A stretch of DNA of 54,819 nt from Deltaproteobacteria bacterium (lineage in GTDB: Bacteria > Myxococcota_A > UBA9160 > SMWR01): positions 1-54,819 of the forward strand of contig JAFDDG010000031.1 of NCBI GenBank assembly GCA_019310965.1. Reading direction: 5' to 3'. Under the pieces are notes generated by a model. The model was not told the DNA's origin, searched no databases, and saw nothing but the letters and a program-made list of their open reading frames with translations. Of this stretch, positions 41,641 through 49,430 are shown piece after piece (positions within the stretch are counted from its first letter, which is position 1; each line of letters begins with the position of its first letter). A program made the translations under genes and the position numbers.

Positions 41641-41808
41641 ATGGGGCCAGGGGATTCCCGGGCGCTGCATCTCCAGTGCAACGAAATCGAGGCGCTCGAC
41701 CGGGTTCTGGCCAGAGTGCGAGCTCCCGGTGCGCGGGCTTTGCGCCGAGCCCATCGGTTGCGCATGCTTGAAGCGGAACGGAGCAGAGTGGAGGAAGAGC
41801 AGCGGTGA
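41641..41808 (+). CDS. Small conserved-looking ORF coupled to acyl-CoA dehydrogenase
   Basis: 55 codons from ATG 41641, with a weak GAGAG upstream. The protein is charged and probably helical (EIEALDRVLARVRAPGARAL, then MLEAERSRVEEEQR). The stop TGA overlaps the GTG start of the acyl-CoA dehydrogenase (GTGA), so translation may be coupled. I do not recognise it; it could be a chance frame in the 185 bp gap, though the overlap argues for a real gene. Confidence 0.4.
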   Translation: MGPGDSRALHLQCNEIEALDRVLARVRAPGARALRRAHRLRMLEAERSRVEEEQR

Positions 41809-42980
41809 AGATCGAGTTCACGCCGGAGCAGCTCGCGCTGCAGCAGGAGCTGCGTGCCTATTTCGAAGATCTGATGACGCCCGAGCTGCAAGCTGAGCTC
41901 GCCAAGGGCGCGGGCGAGGGCGGAGGGCCGGAGTTTCGCAAGGCCCTGCGCAGGCTCGGCAGTGACGGCTGGATCAGCCTCGGCTGGCCGGAGGAGCTCG
42001 GCGGGCGGGGGGCGACCCCGATGGAGCAGTACATCTTCACCGAGGAGGTGATGCGAACGGGGTTTCCCTATCCCTTCCTCACCACGGATGCGATCGGTCC
42101 GGTCCTGGCGGAGCACGCAGACGAGGAGATCAAGGAGACGGTCGTCAAGCGGATCCTGCGCGGCGAGCTGGTCATCGCCATCGGCTATTCGGAGCCGAGC
42201 GCCGGAACGGACCTGGCCTCGCTGACCACCCGTGCGGACAAGGATGGCGACGAGTGGGTGATCAACGGCCAGAAGACCTTCACCAGCCTGGCCGACTTCT
42301 CGGACTACATCTGGCTGGCCGTGCGGACCGACCCGAAATCGAAGAAGCACCGCGGACTCTCCCTGCTCCTCGTTCCCACCGACGCGAAGGGTTTCGCCGT
42401 CACTCCCATCTGGACGCTCGGCGTGCGCACCAACGCGACTTTCTACGACAATGTCCGCGTACCGGAGAACCATCTGATCGGCGGAGAGGGCAACGGTTGG
42501 GGCTTGATCACCGGCCAGCTCAACCGCGAGCGCCTCTCGCTGGTGAATCACGGGTCTGCCAACATGCTGTACCAGCAGGTCGCGCGCTGGGCGGGCGAGA
42601 CGAAGTGCGCCGATGGCCGTCGTGTCATCGACAAGCCCTGGGTGCAGAGCAACCTCGCCCGCGCCAAGTCCGGGCTCGAGGCGCTGAAGCTGCTGTGCTG
42701 GAAGCAGGCCTGGCAGATGACGGAGGGCACGCTGCAGATGGCGGATGCCTCGGTGGCCAAGGTCTATGGGACCGAGTTCTTCATCGAGCTTTATCGGATG
42801 CTGCTCGAGATCCTCGGCCAGGCCGGCACCCTCAAGCGGGATTCCCCCGGTGAGATTCTGAAGGGCAAGCTCGAGTTCCGCTATCGCGTGGGCTCCATCC
42901 TGACCTTCGGCGGCGGCACCAACGAAGTGCAGCGGGACATCATTGCCGCCGCCGGGCTGCGGATGCCGCGTTCGCGCTGA
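41805..42980 (+). CDS. Acyl-CoA dehydrogenase (first of a likely heteromeric pair)
   Basis: 391 residues from the GTG at 41805 (GTGAAGATCGAG), behind GGAGGAAGAG. GYSEPSAGTDLASLT, VINGQKTFTSLADFS, and FGGGTNEVQRDIIAAAGL are present. The C-terminal motif has GGGT in place of YEGT, so the usual catalytic Glu is missing here. The next gene is a second, different acyl-CoA dehydrogenase. Such adjacent pairs form alpha2-beta2 enzymes in cholesterol degradation (for example ChsE1-ChsE2), which is the likely arrangement. Confidence 0.87.
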   Translation: MKIEFTPEQLALQQELRAYFEDLMTPELQAELAKGAGEGGGPEFRKALRRLGSDGWISLGWPEELGGRGATPMEQYIFTEEVMRTGFPYPFLTTDAIGPVLAEHADEEIKETVVKRILRGELVIAIGYSEPSAGTDLASLTTRADKDGDEWVINGQKTFTSLADFSDYIWLAVRTDPKSKKHRGLSLLLVPTDAKGFAVTPIWTLGVRTNATFYDNVRVPENHLIGGEGNGWGLITGQLNRERLSLVNHGSANMLYQQVARWAGETKCADGRRVIDKPWVQSNLARAKSGLEALKLLCWKQAWQMTEGTLQMADASVAKVYGTEFFIELYRMLLEILGQAGTLKRDSPGEILKGKLEFRYRVGSILTFGGGTNEVQRDIIAAAGLRMPRSR

Positions 42981-43062
42981 AGCCTTCGCCGGCACGAGAC
43001 GAGCGTCAGAAACCATCGGGGCCCAGTGAAGCGGGCCCGTCGCGGTGGCATAGGAGCCAGAC

Positions 43063-44187
43063 ATGGATTTTTCCCTCTCCGAAGAACAGAGCGAGCTGCA
43101 GCAGCTGGCTCGCCAGATTCTCGACGACCATGCCGGCAACGATCAGCTGCGCGAGATCGAGAAGCGCGACGAGTGTTTCGACGAAAAGTTGTGGAGGGAT
43201 CTCGGCGAGGCGGGCCTGCTCGGCATCGGCATCGGGGAGGCGCGGGGCGGCATGGACCTCGGCTTCGAGAGCCTGTGCCTGCTGGCCGAAGCGGTGGGTG
43301 CGACGGTGGCGCCGGTCCCCGCCGTTCCGGTTCTCGTCTCCGCCGCTCTGCCCATCGAGCGCTTCGGAACCGACGAGCAGAAGCAGCGCCTGTTGCCGGG
43401 GGTGGCTGCGGGCGCGACGCTGGTCAGCGCCGCCCTGATCGAGGCCGGCAGCGAGGATCCCTCGGCGCCGCAGACCTCGGCCGAGCGGGAGGGCGAGGCG
43501 TGGCTGCTGACCGGCGAGAAGAGCTGCGTGCCCTTCGCGAAGAGCGCCGAACGCGTGCTGCTCGCGGCCCGGGTCGAGGGTGGCGTTGCGCTCTTTCTGC
43601 TCGATCCCAGCGCCGAGGGCGTCCGGCTCCTGCGTCAGGAGGTGACGGCCAGTGAGCCGCAATTCGCAATGCTGCTGTCGGGTGCGAAGGTCGACGCCCG
43701 CGACTTGCTCGCCGGGCCCGATGCGGCGCCTGCGGTGATCGACTGGATCGTCGAGAGGAGTGCCGCGGCCTCGTGTGCAATGGCTCTGGGGGTCGCCGAG
43801 CGCTCGACCTGGATGACCGCGGAGTACGCGAGCGAGCGCGAGCAGTTCGGTGTCAAGATCGCGACGTTCCAGGCCGCCGCTCATCGCGCCGCCAACTGCT
43901 ACATCGACGTCCAATGCCTGCGGCTCCTCACCCAGCAGGCCGTCTCTCTGCTGCACGGCGAGCGCGATGCCTCGGACGCGGTGACGATCGCAAAGATCTG
44001 GGCCGGAGATGTGTTGCATCGCGTGAGCCATGCGGCGCAGCACCTGCACGGTGGCATCGGTGTCGATCGCGACTACCCGCTCTTCCGCTACTGCCTCTGG
44101 GCAAAGCAGCTCGAGCTGAGCCTCGGATCCTCGGCGGAGCGGCTCGCGCAGCTCGGCGAGCGCATCGCGGCGGAATACCGCGCGTAG
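43063..44187 (+). CDS. Acyl-CoA dehydrogenase (second of a likely heteromeric pair)
   Basis: 374 residues; ATG at 43063. FAD/acyl-CoA dehydrogenase fold: a divergent substrate loop (VSAALIEAGSEDP instead of the usual SEPxAGSD), REQFGVKIATFQAAAHR in the C-terminal helices, and AAQHLHGGIGVDRDYPLFRY. The weak FAD/substrate motif suits a subunit that depends on its neighbour. It follows the first dehydrogenase by 82 bp and probably forms a heterotetramer with it. Convergent with the CoA-transferase gene, 12 bp apart. Confidence 0.85.
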   Translation: MDFSLSEEQSELQQLARQILDDHAGNDQLREIEKRDECFDEKLWRDLGEAGLLGIGIGEARGGMDLGFESLCLLAEAVGATVAPVPAVPVLVSAALPIERFGTDEQKQRLLPGVAAGATLVSAALIEAGSEDPSAPQTSAEREGEAWLLTGEKSCVPFAKSAERVLLAARVEGGVALFLLDPSAEGVRLLRQEVTASEPQFAMLLSGAKVDARDLLAGPDAAPAVIDWIVERSAAASCAMALGVAERSTWMTAEYASEREQFGVKIATFQAAAHRAANCYIDVQCLRLLTQQAVSLLHGERDASDAVTIAKIWAGDVLHRVSHAAQHLHGGIGVDRDYPLFRYCLWAKQLELSLGSSAERLAQLGERIAAEYRA

Positions 44188-44199
44188 GCCCCGGCCGGA

Positions 44200-45540
44200 T
44201 CAGGGGTAGTAGAGCCGCTGCGCCTCCGCGCGCAGGTGCTCGCGGTGATCGGGATGGGCGATGGAGATGAGCTCCTCGGCGCGCTCGCGCACGCTGCGAC
44301 CGAGGAGTCTCGCCACGCCGTGCTCGGTGACCACCGTGTCGGCGAACTCGCGGGGGATCGAGATGATCTGGCCCTCGGGAAACTGCGCGGTGATGGTGGA
44401 GACCGCTCCGCTCCGGGCCGTCGAGGGAAGTACCGTCACCGCACGCCCGCGCTTCGACAGGAACGCGCCCAGGTGGTAGGCCAGCTGGCCCCCCGTGCCG
44501 CTGTAGACGCGGGGGCCGAGGGCACAGACGCCGATCTGCCCGGAGAGGTCGACACTGAGAGCGCCGTTCAGCGTCAACATGTTTTCGTGGCGCGCGATCA
44601 CCATGGGGTCGTTGGTGTGCTCGTAGGAGCGCAGCTCGAAGAACGGATTGCGCTCGATGAGCTCGAGGTCTTCCAGACTGTTGCCCATGAAGCACGCCAC
44701 GAACTTGTTCGGTGCCACTTCGGCGCGGCGGCAGTTGATGATGCCGCGGCGGGCGAGGTTCACCATGCCGGGAACCGTCAGCTCGGCGAAGAAGCCGAGG
44801 TCGTTGCAGTCGTCGAATGCACCGAGGAGCGCTAGTGCCATCGTGTGCTTGCCGACACCGATCTGGACCGTGTCGCCGTCCTTCACCAACGTCTTCACGT
44901 GCGACGCGATCTGGCGGTCCAGGTCGGGGAAGCTCGCCGGGTCGGGTTCGGGGATCCCCAGGCGCGGGCGGTCGCCTTCGACGATGGCCTCTACCTGGGA
45001 CACGTGTAGCCAGGTGTCACCACAGGTTCGGGGCAGGGCGTCACTGGTCTCGACCAGCACCCGCCTGGCGCGGCGAGCACTGCTGACCGCATCCCAGCAG
45101 GCGTTGCCCACGCACATCCAGCCCTGCTCGTCGGGAGGGGTCACCACCAGCAACAGGTCGTCGATGGGCCGGCCCTCTGCGTCGGCACGCGTGTCCGCGG
45201 CCTTGTGCTGGTTGATCATGGAGAACGGGTGGTAGTCGGCCACTCGATCGGCCAGAGCCTGGCGATTGTCCGCAGCCAGCGCGTACTGGACCTGCAGGTC
45301 CCACGCCTCGCGCGCGTCCTCGCGAAACCAGCCCATGTCGGGGATGTGGGGGCTGCGGATCGTGACGTTCCGCAGCTCTTTCTCGCGCGTCGCCAGCAGC
45401 GCGAGAATGGCCGGCGGCTGGTGACCGCTGGGTATCCAGACGAGATCGCCGGACTCGACGAGACCCGCCGCCTGCGCGGCGGACAGGCTCTTGCGTTGGA
45501 CCTCGCTCTTTGCGTCGACATCCAGATCGAGCTGCCCCAT
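44200..45540 (-). CDS. Class I CoA-transferase (acetyl-CoA hydrolase / 4-hydroxybutyrate CoA-transferase type)
   Basis: 446 residues; ATG at 45540 set by GAGGAGAA. Two similar open alpha/beta halves; the second carries the catalytic glutamate E253 in GFFAELTVPGMVNL, matching the GIHTEMFSDG-type motif of butyrate/4-hydroxybutyrate CoA-transferases. VQIGVGKHTMALALLG and GTGGQLAYHLGAF supply CoA-binding glycines. It would activate a carboxylic acid from ring or side-chain cleavage. It is the last gene of the minus-strand operon that begins with a P450 at 50708. Confidence 0.85.
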   Translation of the reverse strand: MGQLDLDVDAKSEVQRKSLSAAQAAGLVESGDLVWIPSGHQPPAILALLATREKELRNVTIRSPHIPDMGWFREDAREAWDLQVQYALAADNRQALADRVADYHPFSMINQHKAADTRADAEGRPIDDLLLVVTPPDEQGWMCVGNACWDAVSSARRARRVLVETSDALPRTCGDTWLHVSQVEAIVEGDRPRLGIPEPDPASFPDLDRQIASHVKTLVKDGDTVQIGVGKHTMALALLGAFDDCNDLGFFAELTVPGMVNLARRGIINCRRAEVAPNKFVACFMGNSLEDLELIERNPFFELRSYEHTNDPMVIARHENMLTLNGALSVDLSGQIGVCALGPRVYSGTGGQLAYHLGAFLSKRGRAVTVLPSTARSGAVSTITAQFPEGQIISIPREFADTVVTEHGVARLLGRSVRERAEELISIAHPDHREHLRAEAQRLYYP

Positions 45541-45597
45541 GGAAACGCTTCTCCTCACGGTGCGCGGTGGATCGCCCGCAGGCGTCCCCGGCGTGGG

Positions 45598-46014
45598 CTA
45601 GCTCGCTGCGCGCTGATCCGCGGTGAGCATCAGATCGGATATCTGCTCCAGTACGGTTCGCCAGCTGCCCTCGAGCTCTGCGCACCACTCCCGTCCGGAG
45701 AGATCCGCGAAGACCCGGAGCAGGGAGTCGACGAACCAGCTGTACATCTCGTTCGTCACCCCGTTGACCTCGTGCTGGTCGCCGAGCGAGGTGAGGTTTT
45801 CCTCCACCCAGGTCGCACCGTCTGCGTGGTCGATGGCGAGCATCAGGGCCTCTCGAAGCATCTCGCCCCGCACCGCCCGGCTGTGCTCGGCGAAGAGTTC
45901 TGCTGCCCGTGGGTGGTGCTCGAAGAGGTCCTCGTAGACGCGCCGGATCAGCTTGGGCTCATCCTCCGCGAGAATCTCGAGGTTCGGCTTCAACCGCTCT
46001 GCGATTTCCGACAT
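45598..46014 (-). CDS. Single-domain globin
   Basis: 138 residues; ATG at 46014 behind GAGAGGAGC. Proximal His81 in LGDQHEVNGV, the F-helix pattern of flavohaemoglobin-type globins, with YSWFVDSLL following. No FAD or NAD reductase domain is attached. Such single-domain globins bind O2 or NO; within an operon of P450s and a ferredoxin, oxygen supply or NO detoxification for haem enzymes is a possibility only. Confidence 0.82.
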   Translation of the reverse strand: MSEIAERLKPNLEILAEDEPKLIRRVYEDLFEHHPRAAELFAEHSRAVRGEMLREALMLAIDHADGATWVEENLTSLGDQHEVNGVTNEMYSWFVDSLLRVFADLSGREWCAELEGSWRTVLEQISDLMLTADQRAAS

Positions 46015-46089
46015 CGAACGCGCTCCTCTCGACGCTCCGCCTAGCCCAACCGAAGCGAGCCCCAGCTCCGGCTGCCGGAGTGCCTCTGC

Positions 46090-46281
46090 TCAGCCTTCGA
46101 GCCGCAGGGCCTGCCGCGGGCAGAGCCGCACCGCCTCCTCCAGCTTTGGGCGCAGCTTCGCGGGCACCTCGGCGACGAGGATCGTCAACGAGTCGTCCTC
46201 CTCCACCCGGAAGACCTCGGGACAGCTCTTCTGACAGACCGCATTGGCCTCACACAGGTCGGTATCGACGATCACCTTCAT
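46090..46281 (-). CDS. [3Fe-4S]/[4Fe-4S] ferredoxin for P450
   Basis: 63 residues; ATG at 46281 behind AAGGAGAG. Cysteines C10-x5-C16-x3-C20-P and C54-P match bacterial [3Fe-4S] P450 ferredoxins, where the second cysteine of a [4Fe-4S] motif is missing. The end of the pattern EAVRLCPRQAL is typical. It lies 188 bp behind the P450 at 46470 and is the obvious electron donor for P450s in this operon, and perhaps for the others in the window. Confidence 0.9.
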   Translation of the reverse strand: MKVIVDTDLCEANAVCQKSCPEVFRVEEDDSLTILVAEVPAKLRPKLEEAVRLCPRQALRLEG

Positions 46282-46469
46282 CGCATGCTCTCCTTGACTC
46301 AATTGCATTGGCGCGCCTGCCGGGTGCTGCAACGCTTCCGAGCGGCGCACCGGGCAGGGCATTTCTGTAGCGGGTCATGATAACCCGCCGGCAGCGAGTT
46401 CCCCGCCCTCATCGACGCTGTCCGTGTCCATCCTGCCGAACGCCACCCGTCGGGCAACGGCTCGCCTGC

Positions 46470-47675
46470 TCAAGTTTGCACGACCTCGACGTCCAGGCGC
46501 ACCGGACCCAGCATGTAGGGCAGTGGCATCAGCTCGAGCTCGAAGCCCGGAACCAGGCGCACTTGACCCGGTGCGAAGCGCTCGAGGAAGACTTGGATCG
46601 CCTCTTCTCCCTCCACTCGAGCCAGGGGCGATCCGAGACACAGGTGCGGCCCAAAGCCAAAGGAGAGGTGTGCCGCCGGCTCGACGCGGTCCAGGCGGAA
46701 CTCCTCGGCGTGCTCGTAGACCTCTTCGTCGCGGTTCGCCGAGGCCACTCCGACCACCACCCGCTCTCCGGGCTCGATCGCGACGCCGGCCAGCTCCGTG
46801 TGCTTCGTGCAGGTGCGGGTCAGATAGATCACCGGCGGCGACAGGCGCAGTGATTCCTCCAGGGCCGCCGGCACCAGCGTGCGGTCGGCGTGCAGCTGCT
46901 CGTGCAGCTCCGGATGTTGAAGAATCTCGGCCAGCAGGTTTCCGATGAAGTCGCGAGTCGTGCCCGTACCCCCGAGCAACAGGTTCTGCAGAATCATGCG
47001 GATCATCGCAGGCGTGAGCTCGCCCCCCTCGAGACCGGCGTGCAGAATGCGCGTCACGACGTTGCCGGACGGGTCCTCGTTGCGAATCCGATCTTCGATC
47101 AGCTTCTCGAGATAGGCAGTGAACTCGGGAAACGCCTCCGCATAGCCCTCCCCCCGCTCCGTGCGGTTGGTGACGGTCAGCGTGCTGGTCATGATCTCCT
47201 CGCCCCACTCCGCCAGCTGCTCGCAGTCCTCCATGGGAACACCGAGCAGCCAGGCGATCGTGCGCGTGGTGAGAGCCAGGCTGTATTCGCTGAGTAGGTC
47301 GCCCGAGCCGCGGGCGATGATGGCGTCGATCAGCGTCTCGCATGTCTCGCGGGCAAAGGGGCGGGCGGCCTTGACGACGCCGGTTCCCTGCGCCGCCACC
47401 AGCGCCACTTTGCGGACCGGACCGTGCACCGGCGGAACGAGCTCGCCAATACTGGCGTCGTGGATCGGGATCTCCACGCCCGGCTTCCGCATACCGCCCG
47501 CATTGGAGAATGTCCCGGCGTCGCGCAGCACCGCGCGCGCTTCGCGATAGCGCGACACGTAGACGAAGCCACCCTGAATGCGCGCCACCGGCGCCTTCTG
47601 CCGGAATTCACGCATCAGCTCCCACATGTTGTGGGTCTGCGAAGCGTCGAAGAGGTCGAAGTCGAGCTCGGCCAT
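46470..47675 (-). CDS. Cytochrome P450 with altered I-helix
   Basis: 401 residues; ATG at 47675 set by AGGAGGAC. Haem loop FGFGPHLCLGSPLAR and ExxR in EESLRLS are normal. The I-helix reads LLLGGTGTTRD, so the conserved acid before Thr (usually AGxE/D-T) is Gly. This may change proton delivery to oxygen, the reaction or the oxidant used. It is directly upstream of the ferredoxin and downstream of an SDR in the seven-gene operon. Confidence 0.87.
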   Translation of the reverse strand: MAELDFDLFDASQTHNMWELMREFRQKAPVARIQGGFVYVSRYREARAVLRDAGTFSNAGGMRKPGVEIPIHDASIGELVPPVHGPVRKVALVAAQGTGVVKAARPFARETCETLIDAIIARGSGDLLSEYSLALTTRTIAWLLGVPMEDCEQLAEWGEEIMTSTLTVTNRTERGEGYAEAFPEFTAYLEKLIEDRIRNEDPSGNVVTRILHAGLEGGELTPAMIRMILQNLLLGGTGTTRDFIGNLLAEILQHPELHEQLHADRTLVPAALEESLRLSPPVIYLTRTCTKHTELAGVAIEPGERVVVGVASANRDEEVYEHAEEFRLDRVEPAAHLSFGFGPHLCLGSPLARVEGEEAIQVFLERFAPGQVRLVPGFELELMPLPYMLGPVRLDVEVVQT

Positions 47676-47758
47676 GGTGTCCTCCTGGGTCGTCGAATCG
47701 CTATGCGCGAGCAGACAGGTTGGGGTTGTTGCCGCGCGGCGTTCCGCAATGGCGGCGC

Positions 47759-48640
47759 CTACCCTACGAGTTTCGGCAGCGCCTCCGCCAGTCTCTCGGG
47801 GTCCCACGTGTCGCCGTCGCGCTCGAGGCTGGCGCCGCGCTGTGGCGGCTGCACGATGCTGATCCGATTCTCCCAGACCTCGAAGATGTGACCGGAGATT
47901 TGCTGCCCGGCATCGCTGCAGAGCGCGATCGCCAGAGGAGCCAGGTTCGCCGGAGTCTGGATGCCCCATTCGGCCATCACCTCCGCCTCGGCGCGCTGCG
48001 TCGATTTCGAGAGCTCCTCGATCCAGTTGTCCACCATGCGGGTTCGGGTGGCGTTGGGCGCGATGCAATTCGAGGCGATGCCGTATTTCCGCAGCTCGGT
48101 GTGCTGGGTCAGCGTGAGGGCGAAGACCGCGGCCTTCGAGGCGCTGTAGGCCGCGACGCCCTCCGTCCCCTCCCAGAATGCACCCGATGTGGTGTTGAGG
48201 ATCGTCCCGCGCCCGCGCCGGCGCATGACGGGCACGGCGTGGCGCACGCAGTTGAAGCTTCCCCGCGCGTTCACGGCCATTACCCGATCCCAGTCCGCGG
48301 GCGCGTGCTCCTCCAACAGCCCGCGGTAATCGACCGCCGCGTTGTTGATCAGCGAGTCGAGCCCGCCGAAGTGCTCGACGGCGCGCTCTACCAGCGCGCC
48401 AGCCGCCTCGAAGTCGGAGACATCGCCGTAGTCGGCGACCGCCAACCCTCCGCTCTCGCGGATCTCGCCGACCACCTCGTCCGCCGGCGAGCGGTTCTCG
48501 CCGTGTCCCCCGGCGTCGACGCCCAGATCGCTGACGAGAATGGCAGCGCCCTCTGCCGCCATCGCGAGGGCGTAGGCACGGCCGATGCCTCGGCCGGCAC
48601 CGGTGATGGCCACTGTCTTCCCGGCGAGTCGCCCGGCCAC
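47759..48640 (-). CDS. Short-chain dehydrogenase/reductase (MFE-2/hydroxyacyl-CoA-dehydrogenase-like)
   Basis: 293 residues. TGAGRGIGRA, long cofactor loop VSDLGVDAGGHGENRSPAD as in peroxisomal multifunctional enzyme type 2 and related (3R)-hydroxyacyl-CoA dehydrogenases, NNAAV, LNTTSGAF with the catalytic Ser and YSASK. The Asp in the loop implies NAD. Only 5 bp separate it from the crotonase-like gene upstream, so they are co-translated. It would oxidise a hydroxyl made by the P450 into the ketone cut by the neighbouring hydrolase, or act in beta-oxidation. Confidence 0.86.
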   Translation of the reverse strand: MAGRLAGKTVAITGAGRGIGRAYALAMAAEGAAILVSDLGVDAGGHGENRSPADEVVGEIRESGGLAVADYGDVSDFEAAGALVERAVEHFGGLDSLINNAAVDYRGLLEEHAPADWDRVMAVNARGSFNCVRHAVPVMRRRGRGTILNTTSGAFWEGTEGVAAYSASKAAVFALTLTQHTELRKYGIASNCIAPNATRTRMVDNWIEELSKSTQRAEAEVMAEWGIQTPANLAPLAIALCSDAGQQISGHIFEVWENRISIVQPPQRGASLERDGDTWDPERLAEALPKLVG

Positions 48641-48645
48641 GCCGC

Positions 48646-49407
48646 TCAGGAGCCCTGCTGGGCCCGCTCCATCACGCTGTAGCCCTCGAGCGCCAGGCCA
48701 TGACTGAGCCCGTCTTGCATCGCGTTGCGCAGCAGCATGTTGAGAGCGACGCGCGTATAGCGCAGGGTCACCGGGCTGCGGGTGGCGAGCTGTGCGGCCA
48801 GCTCGCGGGCCCGCGGCATCAGCTTCTTCGCCGGCAGCACTTCGTTCACCACCCCGAGCTCGCGTGCCTGCTCTGCGCTGAGCGTCTGCTCGGTGAGCAG
48901 GAAGTACTTCGCGCGGTTGAGCCCCAGCAGCAGCGGCCAGACCAGGTGTGCGCCGTCTCCGGGCACGACGTTGAAGCCCGTGAAGTGGGCGATGTCCTGA
49001 AACTCCACCGTGTCGGAGGCGAGAACGATGTCGCAGAGCACCGGGATCTCGGCGTGAACCCGGGCCGGACCGTTGATCGCCGCGATCATCGGAACCGGGA
49101 TGTCGAGGAGGTTCTGCAGCAGCCGTCTGCCCTCCCAGTAGGTGTGGTCCCAGCCCGCCGGCGTCGAAAAATCCCAGTCCGAATCGGCGAGCTCGGCACA
49201 GAAGACCTCACCCGTGCCGGTCAGCAGTACGACCTTGTTCTCGGGATCCAGACCGATGTCGGTGAAAAGCAGCGGCAGCTCGCGATGGGTGACCTCGTCC
49301 AGGATCAGGGACCCACCCCGCGTGTGCAAACGCACCTCCAGCACGCCGTCCTGGCGTTGCAGATGAGCGCACTCGTACTTCTTCTCGTAGTCGGAAAAGG
49401 CACTCAT
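48646..49407 (-). CDS. Crotonase-fold hydrolase, 6-oxocamphor-hydrolase-like (retro-Claisen beta-diketone hydrolase)
   Basis: 253 residues. Although annotated by pattern as an enoyl-CoA hydratase relative, it keeps the catalytic set of 6-oxocamphor hydrolase at matching places: H118 (VHAEIPV), H141 (FQDIAHF), D151 (VVPGDGAH) and E241 (LALEGYS), against H122, H145, D154 and E244. The surrounding words INGPARVHAEIPV and VVPGDGAHLVWP are also like that enzyme. It would hydrolyse a cyclic or bicyclic 1,3-diketone, opening a ring to a keto acid, without CoA. It is the second gene of the operon, after a P450 and before an SDR. Confidence 0.82.
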   Translation of the reverse strand: MSAFSDYEKKYECAHLQRQDGVLEVRLHTRGGSLILDEVTHRELPLLFTDIGLDPENKVVLLTGTGEVFCAELADSDWDFSTPAGWDHTYWEGRRLLQNLLDIPVPMIAAINGPARVHAEIPVLCDIVLASDTVEFQDIAHFTGFNVVPGDGAHLVWPLLLGLNRAKYFLLTEQTLSAEQARELGVVNEVLPAKKLMPRARELAAQLATRSPVTLRYTRVALNMLLRNAMQDGLSHGLALEGYSVMERAQQGS

Positions 49408-49430
49408 GAGAGGGGCTCCTACCTAGCGTA

